A DNA stretch of 64,000 nt, taken from Zarea fungicola (taxonomy: Eukaryota > Ascomycota > Sordariomycetes > Hypocreales > Cordycipitaceae). Below, one piece after another: positions 12,286-23,386 of this stretch; the stretch's first letter is position 1; each line of letters starts with the position of its first letter. A program made the translations under genes and the position numbers. The notes under the pieces were generated by a model. That model was not told the origin of the DNA and did not search any database. It worked only from the letters and a program-made list of their open reading frames with translations. The stretch lies in the NCBI GenBank assembly GCA_900169235.1, contig FWCC01000181.1, forward strand, positions 111,577 through 175,576, written 5' to 3'.

Positions 12286-13273
12286 GGCTGCGCAGAAGCT
12301 CGACGCAAGAGACGTAGACGCGCAACGCAGCTGTGCTCTTCCTTGAGGTCAGGAGAAGGTTAGCTTGAGAGTGACGATGGTGCTTTGGTGGGTAGTGGGT
12401 CGTCAGGGGTGCTTGGGCAATGAGAGCAAGGACACCAAGGGCAGAGCGAGCAAGAGCTGCGGGCTAGTACATTGCACGCTGAAAATTGACACAAAGGCTG
12501 AAAACAAAAAGAGGAATATATACAGCCAAAAGCGAGTTTGATAAAAGCAATTACGCAGAATGAGCCGAGTAAAAGTGTACTCCGTACGAAAGAAAGTAAG
12601 AGGCGGAGCCGGGGTGACTTGAGGGGTCGCGGAAGCAAGCCAGGTCCGTAACTGTAGCGAGCCTCGGTACCTAAAAAATGTGCTAAAAAGGAGGTGCTAG
12701 GTCGCCTTTTGGCCAGTTCTAAGTATCTTACAGCGCCTGTTCTTGGTTGTACTGCTACTGAAATCATATGGCCAATCAATCAATCACCACCACCTGACCC
12801 CACACGTAGCCTTGCAACCAGGCACAGTATTTACAGCACTAAACCCACCAAGATAGCCTACCCAACAGCACAGATCGTCGCCTGTAAACATCCACAAAGG
12901 ACAAAAGGTTCCAAGCACCTGTGGCACAAGTTTGGTGGGCCGTTACTCCAAGCTACCAGCCTCGCCGCTGGTTAGAGGTGAAAAAAAAAAAAAAAAAATC
13001 ATCGCCGGCCTATCTACAATTATCCAGCCAAAGACTTTCAGCCGTGTTTCTGCATCTTTACCAGAAGTGATCCGCTTTGGCGTTGTTTCTGCCATCCAAT
13101 TGGTCTCGTTCCTTTCCGCTCCGTCTCATTTTTTCTCGGCTCGAATCCTAATTCTTTCCCTTTGCGTTCGCTGCGGAAAGTGTTGGACTTCGGCCGAAGT
13201 GGCTTTTGACATCTGATAATCAACCTTCACCGGCAACCCACCACATTACACTCACAGATTCGTGCCAGTTTCA
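12286..13273. promoter_or_regulatory. Shared divergent intergenic region ypp1/rix1
   Basis: About 1 kb between two divergent housekeeping genes, so it must contain both promoters. It has a poly-A run near 12,980-13,000 and pyrimidine-rich tracts near 13,090-13,160, ahead of the rix1 start. No specific operator could be named. Confidence 0.5.
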
Positions 13274-15644
13274 ATGGCACCATCATGCCCTCCCGACCTG
13301 CGGGTCCTCTGCCGGAAGCTCACCTCTACGCCGCCTGAGCTGTTGCCGCAGCAGTTGCCTGCTCTCACTCATAACGTTCTGCGCTGCAAAGATGTGCTCT
13401 CGGCACAGCATGACGTAAAGGCCAAAGAAGATGCCTCAATATCAGCTTTGGTCCATAAGCTAAAGAGGAGCATCACGACGTTGCTCGACGGGCGCAACCG
13501 CGAGGGACGATTTGTTGCTGTAGTCCTCATCAAAGCTATTGTTGACGTTGGAGGATGGGAAATTCTTCGTACTGTCGGGCCGTGGGTCAACGGCCTGCTC
13601 TCTGTTGTACAGGTATGAAACATAAAATGAAACTAACCAATTGCCGATTGATGTGTTTACTAACAACTTGAAGAAAGGAGATCCCATTGCCTCCAAGGAA
13701 CTTGCCGTGGTCACCATCACTCGCATCTACATCCTTGTTCAGCCTTACCAGACACTCATTCGTGAAATTGTCACCCCTACTCTTCCTGCCTTCGGAGCTG
13801 CCTGTGTTCAGCTGCTCAAGGCAAACACGTCTACCCCTCCTCATGTTTCCGAGATCATCTGCGACGCCTTGAACACACTGATTCCGCACCACCCCGCTAC
13901 GCTTCGTCCTCTTACCTCGCAACTGCGCACTGCCGTACGGCCTTATCTTGCGCCGACATGCGCCGACCACCTCTACGTTCCTGCTAACCTGTCCCGTGCC
14001 GCCAGAAGAATGGTGATCGCGATGCACTTTGTTGCTGCCAAGTCTAGCGGAAGCGACGAATGGAACAAGCTTGTTGATACCATCCTGCGCGATCTGCACC
14101 AAACGGCAGATCAAGTACTACGTGCCGTTGATGAATCGTGGCAAGCCACTGGTGGCTACGACAGGGCGCGAGTCTCTACTGACGGTGAGCCGAGAGGAGG
14201 AGCCGAATCTAGCCCAGAACAGCTCCCTTCGTGGTCAGGCGTGACGGCTGGAGCTGAGCGCCTGGCAGGACTGTTTGCATATCTCGAGGAAACTTTGCGC
14301 TGCTCTACCAAATCAGCAGTAACCGTCCCCATTGGTGCATACCTGGATGCCGTATGCCGTGTCTCTGTCATTGCGAGATTGTCTCCCAAGACTCAGACCT
14401 GGGACCAGGCTTTGGACACCAATGCGAGTGTCGACCGAGATGAGAAGGATGATCTCTGGAGCTCTATCCCAAACCTACATGTCGCCGCCATGTCTCTGCT
14501 TCTGACCATGGTACAGCGGCTGGAGCGTGATATGATCCCTCTTGTGCCCGAGGCCGTGGACCATCTGGTACGTGTTGTCAAGTCTGGTATGAGCGTTGCC
14601 AGCATCCGAAGCATCGGATACCAAGTGCTCAATCAGCTCCTGTTTATCACTGGCCCGACTATGCCCAAGATCATTGTAGACATGCTTGACCCCATTTTGG
14701 GAGCCTGCTGCCGCGACCTCCAACAAGATGCTGGAGTTCTCAAACCTGTTGAGAAGCATGTGCCATCTACCAAGGAAAGCAAGAAGAATGGCAGCAGCGT
14801 TGCTCTTGCCAACGTTGATCTTTTCCTGCAAAAACCTGAGTCCAACGTATCAGATTCAACCCTGAAACTTGAGCCCGCCCACAGGGAAGCTGCAGCAGAG
14901 CTGCTCGCGACTCTGCTGTCTTCCCTAACACAAGCACATCTCAAGCCAACGATGCGCGGCCTGATTGACAAGACTGCCATTGTTACAGCCAACCATGATG
15001 CCATGCTCTCGAGTGTGCTTAACCCTTACAAGGACCAGCGAGGTCGTTTATACCCCAGTATCCTCCCTTACTTCTGCCGACAGTTCCCTAATGATCAAGG
15101 ACTGGAGATTCTGCGCAGCAACCTCCGTACCAGTAGCATCAATGGCTCTAGTGACCTGTTCGCGAGCTTCCAGGAAGTAATAGAGGAACAGGAGCAGCAG
15201 GAGGGGAAGCATGACGAAGAGACCGATGCCGACGATGAAATGGTAGATGTAGACGTACTTTCTGCGGAGAGAGAAGGCACAGGGATGACCAAGAGAGGAG
15301 ACTTGTCGCAATTAGGCCCTCTTGCCTCACTGCCAAAGAATGGCAGCGCAGAGACTTCACAGGAGAATCCATTTGCGGCACGTGCAGGAGTAGAGGACAA
15401 TGGCTTTGCTGCTGTCGCCTCTGACTCGCCCCCGAAACGCAAACATGATGGTGCCGAGGCAGCCATGCCCGCCAAGCGACTGGAGGTTGAAAAGTTGGAG
15501 GAGCGGCCCAGGGCCACGCGCGCCGCTGCAGCAGTTACGCAACCCGAGGTAGAAGACGATGAAGATGAAGATAGCGATGTGAGTGTTCATCTGAACATGG
15601 AACTGGAAGATGACGATGACGATGACGATGAAGCGGATGAATAG
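13274..15644 (+). CDS. rix1: Pre-rRNA-processing protein RIX1
   Basis: RIX1 is the scaffold of the Rix1 complex (Rix1-Ipi1-Ipi3; PELP1 in animals), which acts on pre-60S particles in the nucleus during ITS2 processing and before Rea1 remodelling. Two exons, 13274-13612 and 13674-15644, join in phase 0. The intron has a GTATGA donor, a perfect TACTAAC branch site near 13658 and an AAG acceptor. The product has 769 residues. The N-terminus (PPDLRVLCRKLTSTPPELLP) and the block across the intron (GGWEILRTVGPWVNGLLSVVQ, then KGDPIASKELAVVTITRIY) match fungal RIX1 well. The C-terminus is a long Asp/Glu tail (DDDDDDDEADE) after a KRKHD-type basic patch, typical of nucleolar proteins. The ATG at 13274 is preferred over the in-frame GTG 12 bases upstream. 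Confidence 0.93.
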
Positions 15645-16075
15645 GCCATGTTTGGCCAATGCTTTGTATACCAATACTTAGACGGATAGATAAAAGTAAA
15701 ATACGATATAATATTTCACCTCGTACATTTCAATTTGCTACAAATTAAATATGCTTTTATAAATGGGGATATGATCTATTGAAAAATCTAGTCTTGGATA
15801 CAAAACCAGAAGAAAACAACGTGTTTCTCAATACGTTTAAGATAAAACCGCAAGTTCAAGTCTGCGCCGCAACTAACCAAAAGAGAAGAGCCTACCCCAG
15901 GGAAAAAAAAAACCAAGACCACGTAACTGTAACAATGAGTATAAAAATGAAACCTCTCCTCAGCTTTACATGAGTACCTTCAATCATAATCTTTCGGAGA
16001 AAGGGGGGACAGCATAACAACCATACAGCCAACTTCCATCCCATCCTCCTCTCCCGCTCTCACGGAGTGTTTAGT
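15645..16075. other. Convergent 3' intergenic region
   Basis: This lies between the 3' ends of rix1 and the WW protein gene. It is AT-rich just after rix1. No gene is seen. Confidence 0.6.
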
Positions 16076-16954
16076 TCAATCCCTCAGCCAGGCCCGCCGC
16101 TTCTCCTCCTTGCGCGCGCGCCTCTTCTCCTTGAAAGCCTTGACCTCAGACTTACTCGGCTTCTTATTTTGTCGCTCCGCCCGCAGACTACGCCCATCGT
16201 GTGACGCCGACGCCGAGTCGGCGTCAAAGTATGCATTCATCTGCCGACGGGCCTTGGCCTCGTTGCTATGTCGGCCCGGTCCCATCTCTTCGGTCTGGAA
16301 GCCCCCGCTGTGGCGGTTAAATGCCACAGTCGCGGCGTATACGTCGGCGGCGCGTCCTGCAGCCAAGCCGCCGTGCTGTTGCTGCTGCTCTTCTTCGTCG
16401 TCGCCGGCGCTGGCACCCTTGGCGTACCATGCGTCCGGGTCGTAGTCGCCGTGGATGGCAGGGTTGTAGCCGCCCGCCGCTGGCTGCTCGTGGGATGGCG
16501 GCTGAGGACCCGCTGACGGAGTGGTTGTGGTCGTGCTGGGCGCGGTCGCGGAGGATGCAGCAGGGACGCGGGGGTTATCCCATTGCGTCTTACCAGTGAA
16601 GCGGTTGTAGAAGAACCAAGCTTGCGTGCTTGGGTCGAGCTGGCACTCCCAGCCGTCGTCGGGGACGGGTTCGCTGGGTAGCGGCGGACCGCCGTCCGGG
16701 AGAGGGGGTGCGGTGGCGGCGTCGTCGATGTCGCTGCTTCCGTCTACCTCACCGTCCTCTAGCTCGTCGTCCGGGATGGTGGGAGGCTGTGTTGTTGTGC
16801 TTGCGCCGGCCTCTGCGACAGCATCACCGTCATTGTCGACATCGTTGGCAGAATTTGCGCTAGGCATGGGCTCCGTTGCGAGGCGCGATTCTTCGGGCGC
16901 TGCAAGAGTGTGCTGCGCATCTTCGGCTTGCGCATTCGTACTAGGTGACGCCAT
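16076..16954 (-). CDS. WW-domain protein
   Basis: A single-exon gene of 292 residues. Residues about 100-131 form a WW domain (GWECQLDPSTQAWFFYNRFT followed by GKTQWDNPRVP) with both signature tryptophans, the aromatic pair and the terminal proline, so it should bind proline-rich peptides. The N-terminal 95 residues are acidic, with a PPLPDGGPPLP stretch. After the WW come low-complexity Ser/Thr and Gln tracts, then a C-terminal block with NAYFDADSAS and a strongly basic helix (KKPSKSEVKAFKEKRRARKE) that looks like a nuclear or RNA-binding tail. This architecture occurs in uncharacterised fungal WW proteins, and a role in RNA processing is plausible but not shown. The first ATG of the frame is used. 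Confidence 0.85.
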   Translation of the reverse strand: MASPSTNAQAEDAQHTLAAPEESRLATEPMPSANSANDVDNDGDAVAEAGASTTTQPPTIPDDELEDGEVDGSSDIDDAATAPPLPDGGPPLPSEPVPDDGWECQLDPSTQAWFFYNRFTGKTQWDNPRVPAASSATAPSTTTTTPSAGPQPPSHEQPAAGGYNPAIHGDYDPDAWYAKGASAGDDEEEQQQQHGGLAAGRAADVYAATVAFNRHSGGFQTEEMGPGRHSNEAKARRQMNAYFDADSASASHDGRSLRAERQNKKPSKSEVKAFKEKRRARKEEKRRAWLRD

Positions 16955-18007
16955 TTATTCGATCCCAAAACCTTGTGTCGCCGTGAGGCGGTAAGTTTTG
17001 GAGGTTGCAATGGGCTGCTTGATCGCTGCCCTTGCTAGCGATTGTCGTGGGGCGTGCGCCCAGAGTGAAAAGGAAAGAATGCTCCTGTCTATCATCCACA
17101 ATGGTGAGCGTTTGGAAAAATAGCCGTCATTGTGATACTAAGGCACCTGTATTTTCTTTAAAAGAAATCAACGATCTATTGACGCAATGGTGGTTTGAAG
17201 GGTTATCAAGTCCGCAACGTAGATGTAGACTTGCGCACGGCGCGTATAAATGGTGTAGTTAAATGCGGCGTAGTGATTCCTTGTCGGTGTTGGTCTGCTA
17301 GGAAGGGACTGGACTGGCAGAATAATTGTCATGGTTGAGAGTCCCATCTTGAACCCGATTCAGCGGGCGGTGAAGAGCTACCAAGTAGATAAAACCCACG
17401 CTAAAAGCATGTATGTACGATAATCATTTTCTAATTAGAAGCCTTTTTTCATCACGGAAAATTAGCCTAGTAGTTCTTTCCTACGTGATTCTTAATGACC
17501 ACTGCGCGAGAATTTAGCCCCAAGCGAGTCTATGGTTACGATGGTAAGGTTGAACACCCTGGTGATGGGTTGCGACCCTGGTCTTCCCGATTGTGATGGG
17601 TCTATTCGGTACTTGGGTACCTACCTAACAAAGTCACACGCTAAGATTCTTGCAAAGATCATATTGTACAGCGTTCACTTTTGCAGTCAAGTAACCAAGA
17701 AATGCCCGAGACTAAGATTTAGGCACCATGCTTGTAAATATTTCATGCTAATAGGATATGCGGCCTTGGATCGGAATAACTTTCATGTAAATACCAATTT
17801 TTCGTTTCGCCTTTTTTCTTGGGCGACTTATGGCGAAGCCCCGCCAGGAAAAAGTGGTGCGCTACATTTAAACAAAGTTTATAAAATAATTAAATCAAGT
17901 CACATCTCGACGTGCACTTTTAGGTCTCAAACCTCTAGATCACAACCAGACGCACCCGTCTCACGGCACTCCTAATTGGGTAAACACACGACATCGACAA
18001 ATTCATC
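16955..18007. other. Divergent intergenic region, no gene seen
   Basis: This lies between the divergent starts of the WW protein and adenylosuccinate lyase and must carry both promoters. Small ORFs here have no recognisable content. Confidence 0.5.
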
Positions 18008-19901
18008 ATGGCGAACTCAACATCCACCAGCGGCAACTCGCCATTTGACAGTTACCAGACCTCCCTCACCACCCGCTACTGCAGCCCCGCCATGTCCCAG
18101 CTTTTCAGCCAGCGATCTCGGCACTCGACCTGGCGCAAGCTCTGGCTCGGCCTCGCAGAGTGCGAGCGGGAGCTGGGCATTGATACCATTACCGATGAGG
18201 CCTTGGAGCAGATGAAGGCAAATCTTGTCATTTCGGACCAGGGTTTCGAGGTGGCCCGTGTTGAGGAAAAGAGCCGCAGACATGTATGGGCGCGCGCATA
18301 TAAATCCATGTCTTCTTCTTCACTAACAAGTTATATAGGACGTCATGGCTGTAAGATGCCTTGTATTCTCTACAACGCGCCATAGTTCTTAGCTAATGCT
18401 TCCTGCTAGCACGTCCACGCATTTGGCGTTGATGCCCCTGCCGCCGCTGGTATCATTCACTACGGTACCGTCCCCCATCGCAAATTCAGCACTTTCGATT
18501 CATCAAACTTATTTTTATGCCTTAATAGGTGCTACTAGCTGTTACGTCACCGATAACGCCGAGCTCATTCTTATGCGTGACGCTCTCGACCTGTTGACCA
18601 AGAAACTGGCCAAAGTCATCTCCAACCTCTCCGCTTTCGCTCTCAAGTGGAAGGGTCAGTTTTCTCTCTCCTCTATCTATTTTAGCTGGCTAACTCTGTC
18701 TCAGCTGAGCCTACCCTCGCCTACACCCATCTGCAAGCCGCTCAACTCATCACTGTGGGCAAGCGCGCCGCTCAGTGGGCCCAGGACCTTATGCTGGACC
18801 TCCACAGCATCGAACACGCTCGCGACGAGCTCAAGTTCCGCGGTGCCCAGGGCACTACGGGCACCCAGGCTTCTTTCCTCGAGGTCTTCCACGGCGACTC
18901 GGCCAAGTGCGACAAGCTCAATGACCTGCTTTGTGCCAAGTTCGGCTTCCCCAGCTGCTACGACGTCTCCACTCAGACATATACCCGCAAAGTCGACCTA
19001 ATCATCGCCAATGCCGTTGCTGGCCTCGGCTCTTCGGCACAGAAGATCACTGGCGATATTCGCCATCTGGCGCATTGGAAGGAGATTGAGGAGCCTTTCG
19101 AGAGCTCCCAGATCGGCTCATCTGCCATGGTGTGTATCCAGCTTGCGAATCCTTCCCGTCTCCGTCACTAACATAAACTCTACAGGCTTATAAGAGAAAC
19201 CCCGTAAGTCTATGTTATATCTAGAAAGAAACAAAACCTTGACTATTGCGGCTATGCATACTGATTTTTCTAGATGCGCTCGGAGCGTGTTTACTCCCTT
19301 GCCCGTGAGCTCCTGAGCAAGCCTGCCTCTTTCCAGGCCACACACGCGGACCAGTGGAGTGAGTCCCTGTCCATCTTTTTTTTCCCCAGGGTATGAGCTA
19401 ACTTGCGATGCAGTGGAGCGTACACTTGATGACTCTGCGATCCGTCGCATGGATATTCCCGAGACCATGCTCCTCGCAGACGCCATCTTGATTGGCCTCG
19501 ACAATATCACCGACGGCCTCATCGTCTACCCAAAGCGCATCGCCGCCCACATCCAAGCTGAGCTGCCCTTCATGGTCACCGAGACCATCATCATGCGCCT
19601 CTGTGCGCAGGGCGAGTCCCGCCAGGAGGCTCACGAGCAGATCCGTGTTCTGTCGCACCAGGCCAGTGCTGTCGTGAAGAACGAGGGCAAACCCAATGAC
19701 TTGGTGGAGCGCATTAAGAGCAACGAATTTTTCAAGCCCATCTGGGGGGAGCTTGACGGCATGCTCAAAGCTGAGCTCTACACTGGTCGCAGTGCCGAGA
19801 TTGTGGACAAGTATTGCGGTCCGGGCGGTGCCATTGAAAAGGCTCTCACCCCGTACAGGGAATACATCAGGGGTGCCGCCACTACCGAGCTCAGCGTCTG
19901 A
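18008..19901 (+). CDS. ade13: Adenylosuccinate lyase
   Basis: This enzyme cleaves SAICAR to AICAR and adenylosuccinate to AMP, releasing fumarate, in purine synthesis. Eight exons read in frame: 18008-18283, 18339-18350, 18410-18464, 18529-18654, 18705-19129, 19186-19203, 19274-19358 and 19414-19901, giving 494 residues, close to the yeast length. Landmarks are HDVMAHVHAFG across the two small-exon junctions, [15 protein letters not shown], the helix [20 protein letters not shown] and the family signature SSAMAYKRNPMRSER (residues 295-309), which holds the flexible active-site loop serine. Exons of 12 and 18 nt code for DVMA and AYKRNP. The gene is intron-dense for this window. There are no missing catalytic motifs; assignment is firm. 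Confidence 0.96.
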
Positions 19902-20737
19902 GTGGTGCATAGTGTCTGCTTCCTGAAGTCGCACCTGCATCATGGTTTCGGGATCGGAAAGTATAAAAAGTATAAAAGGGATATAAAGGATATATAAAAT
20001 ACCATTTCTAATAAAGCCTAAACTTCTGCCTAGTCAATGTAAAAGAACATGAATCTATGTGGTTGAAGCCGTGCCTCTTCAAGTCGGGAAAGTCAAGCTT
20101 CGCTAGGTAGAGCAGAGTCTTTCCAAACAAGCAACCACATGACGAAATTCAATGGCAGCCCCGAACTCTTTGCCGGAAAGTTATCAAAAAGCCATTGAAA
20201 TACTCGAACGGCCGCAGTAACGCTAAGTCACCCCACCACTCGGCCCTTCTCTTGGACAACTGTGATCGCTGTTGCCGTAAACGCCGTGGTTGAACATGAC
20301 ATACTACAATGTATAACCTGATTATAATAAGCAAGTCAAGTTACTCAATTGGAAACGCTGCCTGGATGCGATAAAGTTCAATTACTACACCCGAATAATG
20401 GAGTAAGTGTTAGTTGGCGCAAGTGTTGGTTGGCGCAAGTGTTAGTTGGCGCAAGAGTCATGATAGTCCACCAGGTGTCAGCACTTGACCAAACATGGTG
20501 TCTTGAGCTCCCAGGTTGTTATCTACATCTCCATATCCACATATCCGCACAAAAACGAGCTAAATTTAGGATATTATAGTAATGTAGCTATACTCCACCG
20601 AATGAGCATGTATTTAATAATCGAATAACCGACGGCATATAGCTGTTTCAACGCATTCATACCAATGCCACTCGGTGCACTACTTCTTCCAAGTCAATCA
20701 GCCTGATTCTCAGTTTAGGTCTGCCTCCTCGTCCAAT
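19902..20737. other. Intergenic, with short tandem repeat
   Basis: The first 150 bases after ade13 are AT-rich with repeated (G)ATATAAA-like words. A three-copy 16-bp repeat sits at 20406-20453. No gene is seen. Confidence 0.55.
20406..20453. repeat. Three tandem copies of a 16-bp unit
   Basis: The unit AGTGTTAGTTGGCGCA occurs three times head to tail, the second copy with one A-to-G change. It lies about 290 bp upstream of the ATP-grasp-like gene, so a binding-site array for that promoter is conceivable; this is inference. Confidence 0.85.
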
Positions 20738-22306
20738 ATGCCAACACCTCTTGTTTATCAGTTTGACCTCCCGGAAAGTGTCCGGAAGGGCCGGTGCATT
20801 CCTGTGTCTCTGGCGACATTGTCGGACGCGCAGATGCAAAAAGATTTAGGTCGCGTCCGGGCTGCCATAGAAGAGAATCCGTTTGAGAAACTTCGGAGTT
20901 TTCCCGTACCTACTGCGCAAATGTTTTTCCATCCTAGCTTCATTGCGCAGGTAAAGGCGCTACAGGTGGCTTTGGTCAAAGCCTCCACTGATATTGTGGA
21001 CAGATGGTTTTCAGATGAAGCTGCTAAATTTACGCAGAGGATGCCGCTGGATTCGTATGAAGAGGAGCTACTCAAGGTATGTATGCACAAATCTACAAAA
21101 TGACACACTCTGGGTGTGGTGTAGTTGCTGATTTGGACATCTAGTGGATTGCCACATCAGGCGTGGTGTCGCAATACGCTGGGAGGCAAGGCTTGTGGCG
21201 TGCGGATCTGCTGCTTGAGCAGTCTCTAGATGGATCAATCAACCCAGTCATTTGCGAAGTAAATGCTCGTTTCCCTTACAATGCTTGGCTTTACGGCTCT
21301 TCGTTGGCAGACTCCCTCAAAAAGGCGTTTGACCTCGGCCAGGTGAATATAGGAACGACAGGAGATTATTCAGTGAGTAGTTGTTTCCATCCAAAATTCT
21401 GCGCATGACTAACCTAAGAACCAGGCTAATGAAGCGGGGATTCTTGGTCTCTACGATCAAACTAAGCCTCTTCATGTGCTGATGGGTGAGAGCTGGAAAG
21501 GCCTTGATGTGCATGCTGTGATGCAGCTCTACGAGCAAAAGACAGGCCAGCATGTCAGAATCATTAAGCCAGAGAACTTGCAGCTCATAAGCGATCCTAC
21601 GTCGGCAACCGGTTACCAATTATCCTGTTCCATACCGTCTGGCGACAACAATGATACGAAGCCGGGAGCAGAAAGAGTATGGCAAGTAAGTCTCGAGATA
21701 AACCAGCCCGAGCTTCGCCCACTTGATCCGCTCATTCTACAAGAGCTAGCGAAGATTTGCGTCAACGACTTTCGATCCGTACTGCTGGTAAATGATCAGC
21801 GATTCATGGCCATTATTCGAGAGGAGATTGAATCTCTACTGGAGCGCTCCGTTATTGACAGCACAGAGGCGGAGATACTCCGCAAATTTATCGTCCCGAC
21901 TTATCTGCCATTTGAAAATGCTTGGCCTAGAGAAGTCACCTCTGCGTCGAAGGACTCGCTGATCCTGAAACTGACGCGGGGAGGTGAGGGAAAGGGCCAT
22001 ACCTTTGGCCATAGTGTGTCTCAGGAAGAGTGGGATGGTCTGCTCAAGGATGCCGCAAACACGGACGTACAGCGACTAGAAACTACGTATGCGGTACAGA
22101 GCAAGGTGTTGCAGGTGCAGTTTGATTTACGAGGCTATGAGGGAGGTGAATTGCAAAAGAGACACGTTGTCGGGTCATTCAACTCTCTTCATGGCAAGTA
22201 CTACGGTCTCTCCGGGATGAGAGTTGCCCAAGATTTCATTCTTTCCCTCACACCAGGGGGAGGTGGTCTTGCTATGATGGCATTTACGAATGAAAAAGAG
22301 GAGTAA
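20738..22306 (+). CDS. ATP-grasp-like enzyme, uncharacterised
   Basis: Three exons, 20738-21076, 21145-21372 and 21425-22306, join in phase 0 and give 482 residues. Exon 2 encodes WRADLLLEQSLDGS, then PVICEVNARFPYNAW (R132-x-D134 and E151-x-N153-x-R155). This resembles the metal- and nucleotide-binding R-x-D...E-x-N-x-R motif of ATP-grasp ligases. A glycine loop, LKLTRGGEGKGHTFG, lies far downstream at about 370-384, in the place a permuted ATP-grasp (glutathionylspermidine-synthase-like order) would put its lysine and phosphate-binding loop. I infer a circularly permuted ATP-grasp enzyme that activates a carboxylate with ATP; the substrate is unknown. No membrane segment or signal is seen. 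The ATG at 20738 is used; a longer frame back to 20675 begins only with GTG. Confidence 0.75.
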
Positions 22307-23386
22307 TTACAAATTCTGCCCTTAAATGGTCGCTGATGGCTTTGGCGGCCTGATATGTAGCTGGCAGATTAAAGAGAGCGAGTTCTGAGGCCGGGCCTGA
22401 CATTCATCAATGGTAAACACGAGATCTGACGAATTTTGACGTTAGAACTGCTACCTTTAGGGATTATTCGTTGCACAGGCTCGGGAGGGTAGTATACACT
22501 GCCTTGAAAGTACTGCTACAACGCACGGTACAGATTGCGCTATACCTTACAATTAATAAAAATACCGGGGCCGTTGGGCTTCGTATCCCTGCATGAAATT
22601 TTAGAAAGAAGACACAGCTATCCAGTAGCCATCCAGAAAAATGGCTCGCTCGATTGGTCGGCTCTTTCTTCATGGCTGGTGGTATTCGTTGTCCGATTGA
22701 ATGGATGGGCATGGGTCGTTACTCGACGCTCAACTCAACTCCACGATAAGAAATTAGCTGGGCGGCACAAAACCAACCAGTGTTGCTGGAAATGTCCTTC
22801 AACTCGCAGCCCCCAAAAAGAGCTGTCTACTTGTGAATTATCACTTGCTGGAAAATGTGATCCTAGAATTGAGTTATTCTGGTGTAACCATAGGGTCTCC
22901 TTAATGAGGCTGATGCCTTGCTAAGCCTTGCTAAACTTTACGTGGAATTCATGCACCGAACTCGTACGCTCCCGTGTCTCGGCAATTAATTTTCAACTCT
23001 TGCACACACCAAAATAAGCAACTAGATTAGCTCAGTAATAAGACAGGTGTGGTTGGCGATTGCTGAGCCCTGAGTCAACAGTCACAATTTGCCTAGTTTT
23101 CCTAGTCCCGGCCACCGCGATTTTAACTACCTAGTTTCGCTGCGCCTCTGCTGCGGCCTCAAGTAGCGTGAGTGATTGTTGACAACCCGAGCCTCTCCCC
23201 CTCAGAGCATTGATTCAAATGGTCTCAGTCGCAGGGAGGCAAAATTCACGCATGGCAAACACTGCTGAGGTTTTTTTTTTTTTTTAACAAAAAATACTCA
23301 AGTCATGAAAGCTGGTCTCCCCCCGAATCTTCAAATCGTACTGCCAACCAACCCACTATCCCACTTACAACAAGCGTCTACACAAT
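22307..23386. other. Intergenic, no gene seen
   Basis: About 1.1 kb between two plus-strand genes, including a poly-T run near 23,272-23,285 shortly upstream of the GH16 gene. The longest ORF (22535-22924) has no recognisable content. Confidence 0.5.
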
